Shown one piece after another: positions 41,834 to 51,670 of a stretch of DNA of 64,000 nt (positions within the stretch are counted from its first letter, which is position 1; each line of letters starts with the position of its first letter). The DNA is from Flavisolibacter longurius. Lineage in GTDB: Bacteria; Bacteroidota; Bacteroidia; Chitinophagales; Chitinophagaceae. Both the position numbers and the translations under genes were made by a program. The notes below the pieces were generated by a model. The model saw only the letters and a program-made list of their open reading frames with translations, did not search any database and was not told where the DNA came from. The DNA lies in the NCBI GenBank assembly GCA_014163555.1, contig JACJGO010000015.1:1-64000 (forward strand), read 5' to 3'.

Positions 41834-44800
41834 TTAAAATGTCAGGTTAACACCAAGAATATAATTACGGGTAGAAGGCGTATTGAAACCAACGGTAAGA
41901 ATGCGGTTGGGAATGTTGACACCTTGCGAAGCTGTGTTTTCGTTTCCTACGGAGTTGGCTTCAGGATCCAGGCCGGACTCTCTGTGGAAAGGCGAGAAAA
42001 ACACAAACGGATTTTGCGCAGTGAAATACATCCGCAAACGGATATCCTGGTTTTTGATCAGGCTGCGGTTGAAGTCGTAGCCCAGTGTGATGGTGCGGAT
42101 CTTGGTGAAAGAACCATCAAAATAGCTGAGTGTTGTCGCATATTTCGGATTATCGCCACTCAGCGGACCAGCCGGATTCGGATATTTTGCATCGGTGTTC
42201 TCCGGTGTCCAGTAATCAACGTTAATGTTGTTTCTGCGACCGGTCAGCAAATTCAAATAACCGTTAGGGCCATGGATGGTACTGACCAAAAGGCCACCGC
42301 CTCTGAAAATACCAACGATACCCAGATCGAATCCTTTATAGCCCACACGGGTGTTAAATCCACCCTGGAAATCCGGATCTACATTCATGATCTGCCGGTC
42401 AGCCGGACCAATGGCTCTTTTCGGCGTACCATCGGCGTTATATTCGCCGGTATATTCCACCTTGATCATGCCCACTTTGCCGCCGGGTTCCAGGATGTTC
42501 AGATAAGGATCCCTTTCCTGCCACAAACCGATTTTATTGTAATCAAAAATGGCATTGATGTTATAGCCAACGAACCATTGGTTCCCTTCATCTCTTGTTT
42601 GGCCGGAAGCCAGGGAAACCAGCCTGTTTTTGTTGGTATAAAAGTTAACCCCGGCATCCCAGGTCCAACCATCGGTATTGTTTAAGATGGTGGCGTTTAG
42701 TGCCAGTTCAAATCCTTTGTTTTCTGTTGAACCGATATTTTGCGTTATGCTGGACACGCCTGATGTACCAGGTAGGCCAAGTCCCAGGAGAATGTCTTCT
42801 GTCTTCGTAATGTAATACTCGATAGTACCTGTCAAACGATTTCGCAGCAGGCCAAAGTCCAGCCCAAAGTTCAAGGTTTTGGAGTACTCCCATCCGAGTC
42901 CTGGATTCGGCAACTGGTTAACAAAATAACCGGTAGCGTATCCTGTAGAACCAAAGTTGTAAGGTCTTGTGTCTAACCGTCCAAGCGTGGAATAGGGCGC
43001 AACGGCCTGGTTAGAAGTTTGACCATAGCCTGCACGCAATTTCAGGTTATTGATCGCCGTGATATTATCCATAAAGGATTCTCTGGAGATATTCCAGCCG
43101 ACGGAAACGGCAGGGTATGTATGCCATTTGTATCCCGGCGCCAGTCGTGATGAACCATCGGAACGCACGGTAGCCGATATCATGTACTTGTTATCATATG
43201 AGTACATCACCCGGCCCATAACCGACATCAAACCGGACAACGTGTAGTTCTGGTTAGCCGGGTTTATCTGAATTTGTCCAGCAGCCTGTCCCAGGTTGTA
43301 AAACTGGAAGGCATCGGCCGGGATATCCTGTGCCGACATGTTGGACCGTGTGAACTTGTTTTGCTCTATTGAATAAAGACCGACCGCATTGATCGTATGC
43401 TTTCCGGCAAATGTGCGGTCGTAGGTCAGCAGGTTTTCAAAGGTCCAGTGGTGTGTGTATTGATTATCAACCGAGGCTGAAGAAACGGTGTTTGGATTCA
43501 GGGCATCTCCTACACCGGGGCCTGTATACGCACCATTATTTGACTGCCTGTAGTTCAGGCCAAGATTTGCCCTGTACTTCAAACCGGTAACAAAGGGCAG
43601 CGCCACTTCACCATAAATGGCATTGTAGGAAGCAAAGCCACGGGTTTCATTCAACCACTGGCTGTTTTCCTGTAAACGCTCAATCACATCTCTCGTAAAG
43701 ATGTACTGGTTGTCAAGAACCATCTTAATCGCTCTTTTTAATGAGCCGTCCGCATTATAAGGGTTCGCAAGGGGAGACATGCTCAGCGTACTGTATAATC
43801 CAACCTGGTTGCCATGGCTTTCGTTGTAATTGTTGTTGGTGGTAAAGCCAAACCGGAAATTCTTACCCACCTGTTGATCCAGTGAGCCACGCAAAGAATA
43901 ACGTTTGAACTGTTGCGTGGGAATAACACCCTGGTTCACATGGTAGCCGCCGCCAAAATTGTAGTTGCCACCTTCGGTACTGCCCGAAAGGCTGATATTA
44001 TGATCAGTGGTATAACCGGTGCGGTAAAACAGGTCCTGCCAGTCCGTATTGGTTTCCGGCGTTTCATCCGGGGCTACTGTTGGAAACACATTATTATTGG
44101 CCGCACGAAGGGCAAGAAACTGGGGCCCGTTCATCATCGGATATTTGGCAAAAACGGTTTGCACACCGTGAAAGCCGTTGTAGCTGATCCGGGGCTTGCG
44201 GCCTCTTGTGCCTTTATCGGTGGTAATTAATAAAACACCGTTCGCACCGCGGGAACCATAAATGGCAGTTGCCGATGCGTCTTTTAACACGTCAATGCTC
44301 TTTATGTCATTGGGGTTCAGATCGGCGAGAGAACCAATAAAGGGAATCCCATCCAGTACGATCAAAGGATTGTTATCGGCAGAAAGCGACCTTGTACCGC
44401 GGATACGAATCTGCATACTGGCACCCGGTCTTGTAGACGTTTGTGCGATATCAACACCGGCCAAACGCCCCTGCAATGCCTGCGATACGTTGGAGGTGGG
44501 CACTTCCCGCAGCCGATCGCCGCCAATAGAGGCCACCGAACCGGTAACGGCTTCTCTCCGCTGTGTACCATACCCCACCACAATCACCTGCTCCAAGTCT
44601 GTTGTGGATGCCGTCATCGTAACGTTGTGGGTGGCCTGCCCGCTCACAGGAATTTCTTTTGTAGGAAAACCAATGGAACTAATGACCAGGGTTCCATTAG
44701 CAGGTGCCGAGATCTGGTACTCACCATTTTCATTGGTGGTAGTACCAGTAGCCGTACCTTTTACCGTAACGGATGCTCCGTTAAGTGGCTGGTTTTTGTC

Positions 44801-44962
44801 ATCAATAATGCGGCCCCTGACAGTAAGGTTGTTCTGCGCAAAGGCAGAAAATGCAAACACGGAAAGCAAGAGCAGCAAGATGCCAGCCTCCCGTAAATTG
44901 TTCGTAAACCATCCCCAGGTTTTTCCTGGCCGGGGGTGGATCAGCAAATCCGTAATGTTCAT
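41834..44962 (-). CDS. SusC/RagA-family TonB-dependent transporter (xylan locus)
   Basis: Starting at 44962 (MNITDLLIHPRPGK) gives about 1042 aa; the open frame continues 19 codons to 45019 but with a less likely start. The signal segment ILLLLLSVFAFSAFAQ is followed by a carboxypeptidase-like domain (LTVRGRIIDDKNQPLNGASVTVKG), the SusC junction (EQVIVVGYGTQRREAVTGSV), and the plug (ALQGRLAGVDIAQTSTRPG; RGANGVLLITTDKG). The barrel ends in RNYILGVNLTF. It is divergent from the LacI gene at 45295 across a 330-bp region carrying two operator-like repeats and should be regulated by it. Confidence 0.95.
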   Translation of the reverse strand: MNITDLLIHPRPGKTWGWFTNNLREAGILLLLLSVFAFSAFAQNNLTVRGRIIDDKNQPLNGASVTVKGTATGTTTNENGEYQISAPANGTLVISSIGFPTKEIPVSGQATHNVTMTASTTDLEQVIVVGYGTQRREAVTGSVASIGGDRLREVPTSNVSQALQGRLAGVDIAQTSTRPGASMQIRIRGTRSLSADNNPLIVLDGIPFIGSLADLNPNDIKSIDVLKDASATAIYGSRGANGVLLITTDKGTRGRKPRISYNGFHGVQTVFAKYPMMNGPQFLALRAANNNVFPTVAPDETPETNTDWQDLFYRTGYTTDHNISLSGSTEGGNYNFGGGYHVNQGVIPTQQFKRYSLRGSLDQQVGKNFRFGFTTNNNYNESHGNQVGLYSTLSMSPLANPYNADGSLKRAIKMVLDNQYIFTRDVIERLQENSQWLNETRGFASYNAIYGEVALPFVTGLKYRANLGLNYRQSNNGAYTGPGVGDALNPNTVSSASVDNQYTHHWTFENLLTYDRTFAGKHTINAVGLYSIEQNKFTRSNMSAQDIPADAFQFYNLGQAAGQIQINPANQNYTLSGLMSVMGRVMYSYDNKYMISATVRSDGSSRLAPGYKWHTYPAVSVGWNISRESFMDNITAINNLKLRAGYGQTSNQAVAPYSTLGRLDTRPYNFGSTGYATGYFVNQLPNPGLGWEYSKTLNFGLDFGLLRNRLTGTIEYYITKTEDILLGLGLPGTSGVSSITQNIGSTENKGFELALNATILNNTDGWTWDAGVNFYTNKNRLVSLASGQTRDEGNQWFVGYNINAIFDYNKIGLWQERDPYLNILEPGGKVGMIKVEYTGEYNADGTPKRAIGPADRQIMNVDPDFQGGFNTRVGYKGFDLGIVGIFRGGGLLVSTIHGPNGYLNLLTGRRNNINVDYWTPENTDAKYPNPAGPLSGDNPKYATTLSYFDGSFTKIRTITLGYDFNRSLIKNQDIRLRMYFTAQNPFVFFSPFHRESGLDPEANSVGNENTASQGVNIPNRILTVGFNTPSTRNYILGVNLTF

Positions 44963-45224
44963 AATCTGAAATTTTGGGTTTATTGTCAGCGTTTGATTCA
45001 AAAAAAATTTTCCCACCATTGCCTTTCGGCCCGTTGCTCATAGTGATACCGGATCAATGCACGTTCGGGGGAATGCTGATTGGTTTTAAAAACCGCTGTC
45101 CAAAACACACGGACTGCAAGAAGAGAAAGTTCAATTTTCAACAAAAAACATAGCAGGCAATCTCCATGCAGCAAGCAAACCAGTTTCGAATTCCGAGAAC
45201 TAATTTAGAAAGATTTTCAATTAA

Positions 45225-45296
45225 TGAAACCGATTGCATAAATTTTTTTAAAAAAAGTTTATTTTAGCCCTATCACAATAGTGAAAACGATTGTAT
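45225..45296. promoter_or_regulatory. Two direct operator-like repeats in the xylan SusC/LacI divergent region
   Basis: TGAAACCGATTGCAT (45225-45239) and TGAAAACGATTGTAT (45282-45296) agree at 13 of 15 positions and have starts 57 bp apart. The second overlaps the LacI start codon (45295), which would allow autoregulation. The AACGATTG core resembles the amino-sugar operators at 1625-1634 and 26919-26928, but the CAAA left arm is replaced by GAAA, which could give specificity to a different LacI protein. Confidence 0.5.
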
Positions 45297-46320
45297 GCAA
45301 AAGGCCAAAGAAGTCACTATTTACGACATCGCCAGCAAACTCAACCTCTCTCCCGCCACTATCAGCCGGGCCCTGCAGGATCACCCCGCTGTGAACAAAC
45401 AGACGAAGAAAAAAATATTTGATATGGCTGAAAAGATTGGCTACCAGACCAATCATTTTGCCCGCAACCTGCGCAATCAAAAAACCAACACAATCGGTGT
45501 GATCGTTCCAAGGCTGAACAGCCATTTTATGTCATCTGTCATTGCCGGGGTGGAAGAATTTGCCAACAAGGAGGGATACAATTTAATTATCAGCCAATCC
45601 TCGGAGATTGCATCGAAAGAAGCCGAAAATGCCCGAACCATGTTCAATAACCGTGTCGATGGTCTTTTGGTTTCCCTTGCCTATGACACAACAGACCTTT
45701 CGCATTTTGATCGTTTTTCACGGAAGAACATTCCTATCATCTTTTTCGACCGTGTGGCCGAATTCGGACAATCCACCTCTATTGTTATCAATAACCAGAG
45801 AGCGGCTTTTGATGTTACCCGGCACCTGATCAAAGAAGGCTGCCGGCGTATTGTACACATCACCGCCGCATCGGCACAAAATGTATATGCCGACCGGCTG
45901 AAAGGTTACAAACAGGCTTTGCAGGAGGCCCAAATCCCTTTTGACGAAAGCTACATATTGCGAGGCAACCTGAGTTTGGAAGCAGGCAAAAAAGCGGCGG
46001 AAACCATCCTCGAGATGAACCCCAGACCCGACGCTGTTTTTGTGGCCAACGACAACTGCGCTGTGGGCTGCATGCTTTCCTTAAAAGAAGCCGGTGTTCG
46101 CATCCCTGAGGATATGGCAGTGGCAGGCTTTAACAATGATCCGGTAACGCAGGTGATTGAACCAAATCTAACCACCATTAATTATCCCGGTTATGAAATA
46201 GGCGAAGCAGCGGCCCGGCAACTGATTCAACACCTGAAAAGCGGACAGCCGGTTCAAACTACCAACAGCATTATACTTCGGTCCGAACTGATTGTACGGG
46301 CTTCTACCCAACGTCACTAA
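45295..46320 (+). CDS. LacI-family transcriptional regulator of the xylan/glucuronate locus
   Basis: This 341-aa protein has a LacI helix-turn-helix at residues 6-30 (VTIYDIASKLNLSPATISRAL) and a periplasmic-binding-like effector domain (TIGVIVPRLNSHFMSSVIAG; DAVFVANDNCAVGCML; VAGFNNDPVTQVIEPNLTTI). The start at 45295 is the first ATG after a dense A/T run and sits inside an operator-like repeat. It is divergent from SusC and 23 bp upstream of the GH67 gene, so it is probably co-transcribed with it. The effector may be a glucuronate- or xylan-derived sugar. Confidence 0.93.
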   Translation: MQKAKEVTIYDIASKLNLSPATISRALQDHPAVNKQTKKKIFDMAEKIGYQTNHFARNLRNQKTNTIGVIVPRLNSHFMSSVIAGVEEFANKEGYNLIISQSSEIASKEAENARTMFNNRVDGLLVSLAYDTTDLSHFDRFSRKNIPIIFFDRVAEFGQSTSIVINNQRAAFDVTRHLIKEGCRRIVHITAASAQNVYADRLKGYKQALQEAQIPFDESYILRGNLSLEAGKKAAETILEMNPRPDAVFVANDNCAVGCMLSLKEAGVRIPEDMAVAGFNNDPVTQVIEPNLTTINYPGYEIGEAAARQLIQHLKSGQPVQTTNSIILRSELIVRASTQRH

Positions 46321-46343
46321 TTCTTTCCTTAACTGTACTATCC

Positions 46344-48482
46344 ATGATGAAAAAAACATTTCTCACATTACTGGTTCTTTGCACCTTCCTGTTTTCGTTT
46401 GCGGAAAACGGCTACCGGCTTTGGCTGCGTTATGACAAGATAACCAACGCAACGCACCTGCAGCAATACCGGGTAGCCCTGCAAAATTTCTATTGTCCCG
46501 GCAACACGCCTACCCTGGCAGCCGCCCGCAAAGAACTGCAATTAGGCTTGCAGGGATTACTGGACAAAAAGATTCCGGAAGTATCCACTCCGGGTGCCGG
46601 AAGCCTTGTGATCGCTGTTGGGAAGAACAGTGCTGGCAACGGAGTAGACTACTTGAAGCTGGGAAAAGAAGGCTTTGCCATTCAAAACACAACAACGAAT
46701 GGCAGAAAAAGGCTTCTCATCACGGCCAATACAGATGTCGGCGCCCTGTATGGTGTGTTTCATTTTCTGCGCCTGCTGCAAACAGGACAAGATATCCAAA
46801 AGCTGGCCATTACCAGTGTGCCCAAAATTGAGCACCGGGTATTGAATCACTGGGATAACCTGAACCGCCATGTAGAGCGGGGTTATGCCGGTATTTCGCT
46901 CTGGAACTGGCATACCCTTCCGGGCTATATCGATCAACGTTATATTGATTATGCACGGGCCAATGCTTCGCTTGGCATCAATGGCGCAGCGCTTACCAAT
47001 GTGAACGCCAATGCACTGGTTTTGACAGACACTTACCTGCAAAAAGTAAAAGCTTTGGCCGATGTGTTTCGCCCCTATGGTATTAAAGTTTACCTGACAG
47101 CCCGTTTTAGTGCACCCATTGAAATTGGAGGCCTGAAAACCGCCGATCCTTTGAATGATTCGGTACAGGCATGGTGGAAGGGAAAAGCGGCGGAGATTTA
47201 TAAAGTAATACCGGATTTTGGTGGCTTTCTTGTGAAGGCAAATTCTGAAGGGCAACCGGGTCCCCAGAACTATGGCCGCAGCCATGCCGATGGTGCCAAT
47301 ATGCTGGCCGACGCCGTGGCGCCGTTTGGCGGCATTGTAATGTGGCGGTCTTTTGTGTATACCAACGAAAATCCTGAAGACCGGGTAAAACAAGCCTATA
47401 CGGAGTTTAAACCGCTGGACGGAAAATTCCGGAAGAACGTATTGGTGCAGGTAAAAAATGGTCCGCTTGATTTTCAGCCCCGTGAACCCTTCTCTCCCCT
47501 CTTTGGCGCCATGCCGCAAACGCCGCTGATGATGGAATTCCAGATTACGCAGGAGTACCTGGGACAGGGCACTAACCTGGTATACGAAGCACCGATGTTT
47601 AAAGAAGTGTTGCAAAGCGATACATACCGGCAAGGCGAAGGTACTACCGTGGCAAAAGTGATTGACGGCAGCGTACATAACTACGCTGTCACCGGCATTG
47701 CGGGTGTTTCCAATATTGGCAATGATATTAACTGGACCGGTCACCTTTTTGGCCAGGCTAACTGGTATGCTTATGGGCGATTGGCCTGGGATCACCAGCT
47801 TTCTTCCACGCAAATTGCCGATGAATGGATCCGGCAGACGTTCTCCGGCACCAAAAGGGTGCTGGATACGATACAAACCATGATGCGGAATTCCTACGAA
47901 ACCATGGTGAACTACAGCACACCGTTGGGCCTTCACCATATCATGGGTACGGGGCACCATTACGGGCCGGCGCCCTGGGTTGACAATGCCGGTCGTCCCG
48001 ACTGGAACCCGGTGTACTACCACCGCGCCGATGAAAAAGGCATTGGGTTCGATCGCACAGCCACCGGCAGCAACGCTGTCTCGCAGTATGCACCCGAACT
48101 GGCGGCCCGTTTCAGTAAGATTGAAACCTGTCCCGAAGAATACCTGCTTTGGTTTCATCATGTGCCCTGGGATTATAAACTAAAATCGGGACGAACGCTG
48201 TGGGATGAGTTGTGCCTGCGCTACCAAAGCGGTGTGGATGGTGTACGCCGGATGCAAAAGCAATGGGAAAGCTTGCGGGCAAGTATAGACGAAGAACGGT
48301 TTCGTCATGTGCAGATGATGCTGGCCGTGCAGGAAGAAGAAGCCAGGTGGTGGCGGGATGCCTGCCTGCAGTATTTCCAAACATTTTCCAAAAAGCCGCT
48401 GCCCCAGGGCGTGGAAAAGCCTGCCAAACCGTTGGAATATTATAAGAAGTTGAAGTTCCCGTATGCACCGGGTAATGGGTAA
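46344..48482 (+). CDS. GH67 alpha-glucuronidase
   Basis: This 712-aa protein has a signal peptide (MMKKTFLTLLVLCTFLFSFAENG) and the complete GH67 architecture: an N-terminal domain to about residue 150, a TIM barrel (HRVLNHWDNLNRHVERGYAG; FLVKANSEGQPGPQNYGRSHADGAN, with the acid Glu in NSEGQPGP; VQVKNGPLDFQPREP, with the nucleophile/base Asp and Glu), and a C-terminal helical dimerization domain (MGTGHHYGPAPWV; FHHVPWDYKLKSGRTLWDELC). GH67 releases (4-O-methyl)-glucuronate from the non-reducing-end xylose of aldouronic acids. It follows the LacI gene by 23 bp. Its product would feed UxuA and the SDR at 50.9-52.9 kb. Confidence 0.97.
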   Translation: MMKKTFLTLLVLCTFLFSFAENGYRLWLRYDKITNATHLQQYRVALQNFYCPGNTPTLAAARKELQLGLQGLLDKKIPEVSTPGAGSLVIAVGKNSAGNGVDYLKLGKEGFAIQNTTTNGRKRLLITANTDVGALYGVFHFLRLLQTGQDIQKLAITSVPKIEHRVLNHWDNLNRHVERGYAGISLWNWHTLPGYIDQRYIDYARANASLGINGAALTNVNANALVLTDTYLQKVKALADVFRPYGIKVYLTARFSAPIEIGGLKTADPLNDSVQAWWKGKAAEIYKVIPDFGGFLVKANSEGQPGPQNYGRSHADGANMLADAVAPFGGIVMWRSFVYTNENPEDRVKQAYTEFKPLDGKFRKNVLVQVKNGPLDFQPREPFSPLFGAMPQTPLMMEFQITQEYLGQGTNLVYEAPMFKEVLQSDTYRQGEGTTVAKVIDGSVHNYAVTGIAGVSNIGNDINWTGHLFGQANWYAYGRLAWDHQLSSTQIADEWIRQTFSGTKRVLDTIQTMMRNSYETMVNYSTPLGLHHIMGTGHHYGPAPWVDNAGRPDWNPVYYHRADEKGIGFDRTATGSNAVSQYAPELAARFSKIETCPEEYLLWFHHVPWDYKLKSGRTLWDELCLRYQSGVDGVRRMQKQWESLRASIDEERFRHVQMMLAVQEEEARWWRDACLQYFQTFSKKPLPQGVEKPAKPLEYYKKLKFPYAPGNG

Positions 48483-48533
48483 AAAACGTATGTTCCTGAC
48501 TGATCGTTTACGAAAAATAAAAAAGAGAGGAAC

Positions 48534-50732
48534 TTATAGCATCAGTAATCCTGCTTTGTAAAGCGTATTGACTGGCTTGTTGTCCCAAAAAAGCTCAAAA
48601 TCTTCCAATCCGGTCGCTTCATAATCAGCCTTTACCTGTGCCAATGTTATCAACGATGGATTGCTCAGGTGCAGGCGATGCAGTATGGTTTGCAGCCACT
48701 CCCCTTTTGTGGGATCAACCTGAATTGCATGGTTTGCTTTTTTGGTAAAAAAGCTCAGGGTCATCACTTCCCATTGTGCACCTTTCTTCGACTTAACTAT
48801 AATCTCCGTTTTGGGCGGCTTGCCCAGCCATACGAGCTTGCGGTTCATCTTGCCGGACATAATTTCCGGCTCTTCGATTGCCTTGCGGATAGTATCCGGA
48901 GCAACCGTTGTGCGGGGCACTTTAAAGTCGAACCATTTCTGGAGCGGAAGGTCAAAGCAGGCGTTGTGCATGTAATTCAGCAACGCTTTGCTCAGTCCAT
49001 AGCCAAACCGTTCATGGTCACCGCCGATAGGGTCGCTATGCGCAAGATCATTGTTCGCAAAATTTCCCACGGTTTCGGTTACACGTTTTACCCTGAACTT
49101 CTCCGGCTCCAGGCCAATCGGGCTGTGTGCCGTCATGGTAAACAGGTGCCAGTAGGCCGACTGCAATACACCAGTCTGGAACAATTGCCGCACCATCTCC
49201 AGCGAGTCAATCGTCTCCTGCTCGGTTTGCGTAGGAAAGCCATACATCAGGTAAGCATGCACCATTATACCTGCTTCGGTAAAATACCGGCAAACCTTTG
49301 CTACCTGTGCAACGGTAATGCCTTTGTTGATCAGTTGCAACAACCGGTCGGAAGCCACTTCTAGGCCCCCGCTCACCGCAATGCAACCCGATTCTTTCAG
49401 CAGCAGGCAAAGATCACGGGTAAAACTTTTTTCAAACCGCACATTGGCCCACCAGGTTACCACTATTTTGCGGCGAATGATCTCCAGGGCAAGGGCCCGC
49501 ATCAGGGCCGGCGGTGCCGCTTCGTCCACAAAATGAAAACCATGCTGACCGGTTTGTGCAATCATTTGTTCCATCCGGTCCACCAGCAGCGAAGCGGTGA
49601 TGGGTTCGTAATTTTTTATATAGTCCAGCGAAATATCACAAAAGGTGCATTTGCCCCAATAACAGCCATGGGCCATGGTTAGTTTGTTCCAGCGGCCATC
49701 GCTCCAAAGACTGTGCATGGGGTTTACCACTTCAATTGCTGAAATGTACCGGTCCAGCAAAAAATCTCTGTAATCCGGCGTACCCACTTGTCCTTGCTTA
49801 TAATCGGTGCAGGCCGTGTTGTTGATGTAGGTGACGCTGCCATTCACCAGCGTAAATGTCCGTTTTAATTCTTCAACCGGCCGATCTCCTCTCACATGTT
49901 CAATCAGCAATTCCATTGGCGCTTCGCCGTCATCCAGTGTAATAAAATCGTAAAACTCGAATACTCTCGGATCGCTGAGGCTGCGCAATTCCGTATTGGC
50001 AAAACCACCACCCATGGCCACTTTTACACCGGGAAAAAACTGTTTGATCCATTGTCCGCAACGCAACGACGTGTACAGGTTGCCAGGAAAGGGAACCGAC
50101 AGCGCCACCAGTTGTGGCTGTACAGCATTCAGTTTTTCCCGCAATAATTGCAGCAGGATGGCATCGATATAGGTAGGTTCTTTTTGCAGGGCCGTATACA
50201 ATTCATCAAACGAGTTGGCGGACCTTCCAAGTCGTTCGGCATAGCGGCTGAATCCGAAATGCTCATCCACCGTTTCTTTGATCAGGTCACTCAGGTCTTC
50301 GAGGTAAAGGGTGGCCAGGTGTTTGGCTTTGTCCTGCGTACCCATGCTACCAAATGCCCATTGCAGGTCATCGAGCTGCGCAAAGCGGCCTGCTTCGGGC
50401 AAAAATTCGCGTTTGCAGATCAATGGTGCCAGTGTAGGTTGTTTTCCCTGCAGAAAAAGTATCACTTCATCAATGGTGCGAATGTAATCGTCCTGTAAGG
50501 CAATGATCCGTTCAGTATTGGAAGAAAGTGCCGGTTCGCCTGCAGCAATGTGTGCAAACAGGTTCTGCAAGCCCGCCTTATTGAAAAGGGCCAGGGTGGC
50601 TTCAATGCCCAGGTCTGCCTGGAAAGAAGGGATGCCTTTTGTGTTCAGAAATCCTTTCAGATAGGCCGTTGCCGGATAGGGCGTATTGAGCTGCGTAAAT
50701 GGTGGTGTGATTAGTAAAACAGGCGCTTTCAA
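48534..50732 (-). CDS. B12-binding-domain radical SAM protein
   Basis: This 732-aa protein starts LLITPPFTQLNTPYPATAYLKGFL, an N-terminal cobalamin-binding-like domain that continues to about residue 300 (VALSVPFPGNLYTSL; VAMGGGFANTELR). The radical SAM core contains the CxxxCxxC cluster motif in HGCYWGKCTFCDIS, then FHFVDEAAPPALM and GGLEVASDRLLQLINKG. The C-terminal 150 residues are less conserved. The substrate is not evident; relatives are class B methylases or uncharacterised. It lies convergent to GH67 and between it and the SDR/uxuA pair, with no link to xylan metabolism apparent from sequence. Confidence 0.9.
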   Translation of the reverse strand: MKAPVLLITPPFTQLNTPYPATAYLKGFLNTKGIPSFQADLGIEATLALFNKAGLQNLFAHIAAGEPALSSNTERIIALQDDYIRTIDEVILFLQGKQPTLAPLICKREFLPEAGRFAQLDDLQWAFGSMGTQDKAKHLATLYLEDLSDLIKETVDEHFGFSRYAERLGRSANSFDELYTALQKEPTYIDAILLQLLREKLNAVQPQLVALSVPFPGNLYTSLRCGQWIKQFFPGVKVAMGGGFANTELRSLSDPRVFEFYDFITLDDGEAPMELLIEHVRGDRPVEELKRTFTLVNGSVTYINNTACTDYKQGQVGTPDYRDFLLDRYISAIEVVNPMHSLWSDGRWNKLTMAHGCYWGKCTFCDISLDYIKNYEPITASLLVDRMEQMIAQTGQHGFHFVDEAAPPALMRALALEIIRRKIVVTWWANVRFEKSFTRDLCLLLKESGCIAVSGGLEVASDRLLQLINKGITVAQVAKVCRYFTEAGIMVHAYLMYGFPTQTEQETIDSLEMVRQLFQTGVLQSAYWHLFTMTAHSPIGLEPEKFRVKRVTETVGNFANNDLAHSDPIGGDHERFGYGLSKALLNYMHNACFDLPLQKWFDFKVPRTTVAPDTIRKAIEEPEIMSGKMNRKLVWLGKPPKTEIIVKSKKGAQWEVMTLSFFTKKANHAIQVDPTKGEWLQTILHRLHLSNPSLITLAQVKADYEATGLEDFELFWDNKPVNTLYKAGLLML

Positions 50733-50832
50733 ACGTTGTCAATTAAAGCGCAAAGGTACCGGTATAGACCGAGAGCCAAATTTGGTGCGGTGTTAAAAAA
50801 GAGGCTGCTGGCAACTAGCTGCTAGCTATTCA

Positions 50833-50854
50833 CAATTGACCATTCACCATTCAC
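50833..50854. repeat. Short heptanucleotide repeat (ACCATTC units)
   Basis: About three copies of the 7-bp unit ACCATTC (tgACCATTCACCATTCACCaaa) lie just downstream of the SDR gene stop. They are of the same length class as the array at 53113-53224 and the looser GTGAGTA-type repeats near 52960-53000. Assessed by eye; too short to interpret alone. Confidence 0.5.
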
Positions 50855-50863
50855 CAAAATCTT

Positions 50864-51670
50864 CTACACGCCGCTAAAACAGGTAAAGCCGCCGTCCACA
50901 TCCAGCGAACTGCCAATCACAAAAGAAGAAGCATCGCTCAGCAAATAAAGCAGGGCGGCATTCAGTTCTTCCGGTTTGCCAAAGCGTCCATAAGGTGTTT
51001 TATTAACGACCTTCTGCCCACGGTCTGTTAAAGAGCCGTCTTCGTTTGTCAGCAATGCACGATTTTGTTCTGTCAGAAAAAAGCCCGGCATGATGGCGTT
51101 GATGCGAATCCGGCCGCCATAACGTTTGCCCAGTTCCACCGCCATCCATTTGGTATAGGCCTCAATGGAGGCTTTCGCCAGGCTGTAACCCAAAACCCTT
51201 GTCACGGCAGTTTTTGCAGATACGGATGAAATGTTCACAATGCTACCCGTTGGTGCCGTGTCTACCATCGTTCTGCCAAATATCTGCGTGGGCAGCATGG
51301 AGCCAAAGAGGTTTAATTTCAGCACGGCTTCCTGTGCCTGCATGTTGAGGTTAAATACATCCTGGTCCGGTAACACAACAGCTTCCGCCTGATTGCCGCC
51401 GGCGGCATTCACCAGGCCATCTATTTTGCCAAATTCTTTCAAAATGGTTTCATTCGCCTTGCGTAGGTCTTCTTCGTTGAGCACATCGCAGGAAATGCCG
51501 ATGGCCTTTCCGCCTTCCTTCCTGATCTCGGCTGCTCTTTCCTCTGCTTTTTCGCGGCTACGGCCAAGAATGCAAACGGCGCCTCCGGCTGCGGCAATGG
51601 CCTTGTTAAAACTATATCCCAGAATACCGGTGCCGCCGGTTACCACCACTACTTTACCCGATAAGTTCAT
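50864..51670 (-). CDS. SDR-family D-mannonate (fructuronate) oxidoreductase
   Basis: This 268-aa classical short-chain dehydrogenase has the cofactor motif [10 protein letters not shown], the NAAGG motif ([14 protein letters not shown]), the catalytic Ser region ([14 protein letters not shown]) with YSLAKAS (Tyr and Lys), and [15 protein letters not shown]. The C-terminal [16 protein letters not shown] is standard. Its 17-nt overlap with uxuA strongly implies it is the reductase converting fructuronate to mannonate, as in Bacteroidota that lack the classical UxuB. The order uxuA then SDR agrees with co-translation. Assignment depends mainly on this coupling; the fold alone would not fix the substrate. 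Confidence 0.88.
   Translation of the reverse strand: MNLSGKVVVVTGGTGILGYSFNKAIAAAGGAVCILGRSREKAEERAAEIRKEGGKAIGISCDVLNEEDLRKANETILKEFGKIDGLVNAAGGNQAEAVVLPDQDVFNLNMQAQEAVLKLNLFGSMLPTQIFGRTMVDTAPTGSIVNISSVSAKTAVTRVLGYSLAKASIEAYTKWMAVELGKRYGGRIRINAIMPGFFLTEQNRALLTNEDGSLTDRGQKVVNKTPYGRFGKPEELNAALLYLLSDASSFVIGSSLDVDGGFTCFSGV

Noticed and set aside
46557-48161. 534-codon open frame antisense to the GH67 gene
   Set aside because: It lies wholly opposite a strongly supported GH67 gene, has no domain features and a composition expected from the reverse frame of a GC-skewed coding region.
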